From: an uncultured Eubacteriales bacterium
GTDB lineage: Bacteria > Bacillota_A > Clostridia > Christensenellales > Aristaeellaceae
DNA: 6,468 bases
Reading direction: 5' to 3'
Assembly: GCA_902795555.1 (NCBI GenBank)
Contig: CADBLV010000192.1
Coordinates: 1 to 6,468 of the forward strand
Positions 5,561 through 6,468 of this stretch are shown one piece after another; positions within the stretch are counted from its first letter, which is position 1, and each line of letters starts with the position of its first letter. A program made the translations under genes and the position numbers. Below the pieces are notes generated by a model that saw only the letters and a list, made by a program, of their open reading frames with translations, searched no databases and was not told the origin of the DNA.

Positions 5561-6468
5561 ATGAAAGCAGCGGTGCTGTACGGCAATGAAGACATCCGTT
5601 ATGCCGACTGGGAGACGCCTGTCTGCCGGCCGGGAACGGTGAAAATCCGCGTGCGGGCCAGCGGCATCTGCGGCAGCGACGTGCCGCGGGTTCTTCATCA
5701 CGGCGCCCATTTTTACCCGGTTGTCCTGGGACATGAGTTCAGCGGGGAGATCGTGGAAGTCGGCGAAGGCGTCGAAGATCTGAATGTCGGGGATACCGTC
5801 AGCGGGGCTCCTCTGGTTCCCTGCATGAAATGCGCGGACTGCCAGCAGGGAAATTTCTCCCTCTGCCGTCATTACAGCTTCATCGGCAGCCGGCAGCAGG
5901 GCAGCTTTGCCGAATATGTCGTGATCCCCGCGGCCAACGCCATCCCCTATGATCCTTCCATTCCCTTTGAGCAGGCGGCCATGTTCGAGCCCTCCACCGT
6001 GGCGATTCACGGACTGCTGCAGGCGGGATACCGCGGCGGGGACACCGTGGCCATTCTGGGCTGCGGCACCATCGGGATCTTCACGCTGCAATGGGCCCGG
6101 ATTCTCGGCGCGAAAACGATCACCGCCTTCGACATCGATGAGGGACGGCTGGCGCTGGCCCGACGGATGGGCGCCTCGGAAACCGTCAACACGGCAAAGG
6201 ACGGCTTCATGGAAAAAGTTCGGGAAATCACCCGCGGCCGGGGATTCGCGAACGTGTTTGAAACCGCCGGAAATCCGGTCACCATGCGGATCGCCTTCGA
6301 GATTGCCGCCAATAAGGCGAAGGTCTGCTTCATCGGCACGCCGCATACGGATCTGACCTTCACGCCGGCGCAATGGGAGAACATGAACCGCAAAGAGTTC
6401 TATCTCACCGGCAGCTGGATGAGCTACTCCGCACCTTTCCCGGGCAAGGAATGGAAGCTGACGGCGGA
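5561..6468 (+). CDS. Zinc-dependent dehydrogenase, galactitol-1-phosphate 5-dehydrogenase (GatD)-like, 3'-truncated
   Basis: A medium-chain zinc alcohol dehydrogenase; 302 residues are visible and the frame is open to the window edge, so about 45 residues should be missing from a family near 347. The catalytic zinc site shows Cys37 in SGICGSD, GHEF with His58-Glu59, and Glu143. The structural zinc site is the four cysteines Cys88, Cys91, Cys94 and Cys102. The Rossmann loop GCGTIG is at 167-172, with Asp191 ending the next strand, which favours NAD over NADP. GSDVPR, GAHFYPVVLGHEFSG, FIGSRQQGSFAEY and GSWMSYSAPFPGKEW resemble the corresponding segments of E. coli GatD closely. GatD oxidises galactitol 1-phosphate to tagatose 6-phosphate; related enzymes use free sorbitol, iditol or butanediol. 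The ATG at 5561 has only a modest AGGAAG 12 bases upstream, so translation may lean on coupling with the kinase gene. It is the third gene of the operon, which may continue beyond the window. Confidence 0.92.
   Translation, partial: MKAAVLYGNEDIRYADWETPVCRPGTVKIRVRASGICGSDVPRVLHHGAHFYPVVLGHEFSGEIVEVGEGVEDLNVGDTVSGAPLVPCMKCADCQQGNFSLCRHYSFIGSRQQGSFAEYVVIPAANAIPYDPSIPFEQAAMFEPSTVAIHGLLQAGYRGGDTVAILGCGTIGIFTLQWARILGAKTITAFDIDEGRLALARRMGASETVNTAKDGFMEKVREITRGRGFANVFETAGNPVTMRIAFEIAANKAKVCFIGTPHTDLTFTPAQWENMNRKEFYLTGSWMSYSAPFPGKEWKLTA

Noticed and set aside
5297..6373. A 358-codon open frame on the - strand opposite the FGGY kinase end and the dehydrogenase
   Set aside because: Both + strand genes are intact with full motif sets. 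The antisense translation is rich in His, Arg, Gly and Pro without domain features, as expected of a shadow frame.

Overview
The window looks like a piece of a GC-rich Bacillota (Clostridia-type) chromosome. The evidence is a FloA flotillin-like gene, strong AGGAGG-type ribosome binding sites, one GTG start, and sigma-A-type promoter hexamers set in a short AT-rich gap. The taxonomic call is an inference from these traits only. I see no mobile element, CRISPR array, tRNA or rRNA. No gene-free stretch exceeds about 230 bases.

Left part (1-1912, all + strand): the C-terminal two thirds of floA; a 151-residue single-pass membrane protein of unknown function 22 bases behind it; a weak terminator-like hairpin; and a histidine-phosphatase (phosphoglycerate mutase superfamily) gene. 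A very strong 13-bp GC hairpin (1966-1995) separates this gene from the convergent sugar locus.

Right part (2008-6468): a divergently arranged carbohydrate locus. On the - strand is a PfkB-type hexose-phosphate kinase (1-phosphofructokinase/tagatose-6-phosphate kinase type). On the + strand, starting from a promoter with perfect consensus hexamers, are a class II ketose-bisphosphate aldolase (KbaY/GatY type), an FGGY sugar or polyol kinase, and a zinc-dependent medium-chain dehydrogenase that closely resembles galactitol-1-phosphate 5-dehydrogenase (GatD). The last gene runs off the end of the window.

Together the four enzymes make a coherent route. A polyol or ketose is phosphorylated by the FGGY kinase and oxidised by the GatD-like enzyme, in one order or the other. 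The PfkB kinase then makes the bisphosphate and the aldolase cleaves it to two triose units. This resembles the galactitol/tagatose pathway with an ATP-dependent kinase in place of the PTS entry step; no PTS or other transporter is visible here. The 230-base divergent gap holds back-to-back promoters, and two palindromic sites sharing GAAACGNTTT suggest that one LacI-family-like repressor controls both directions.
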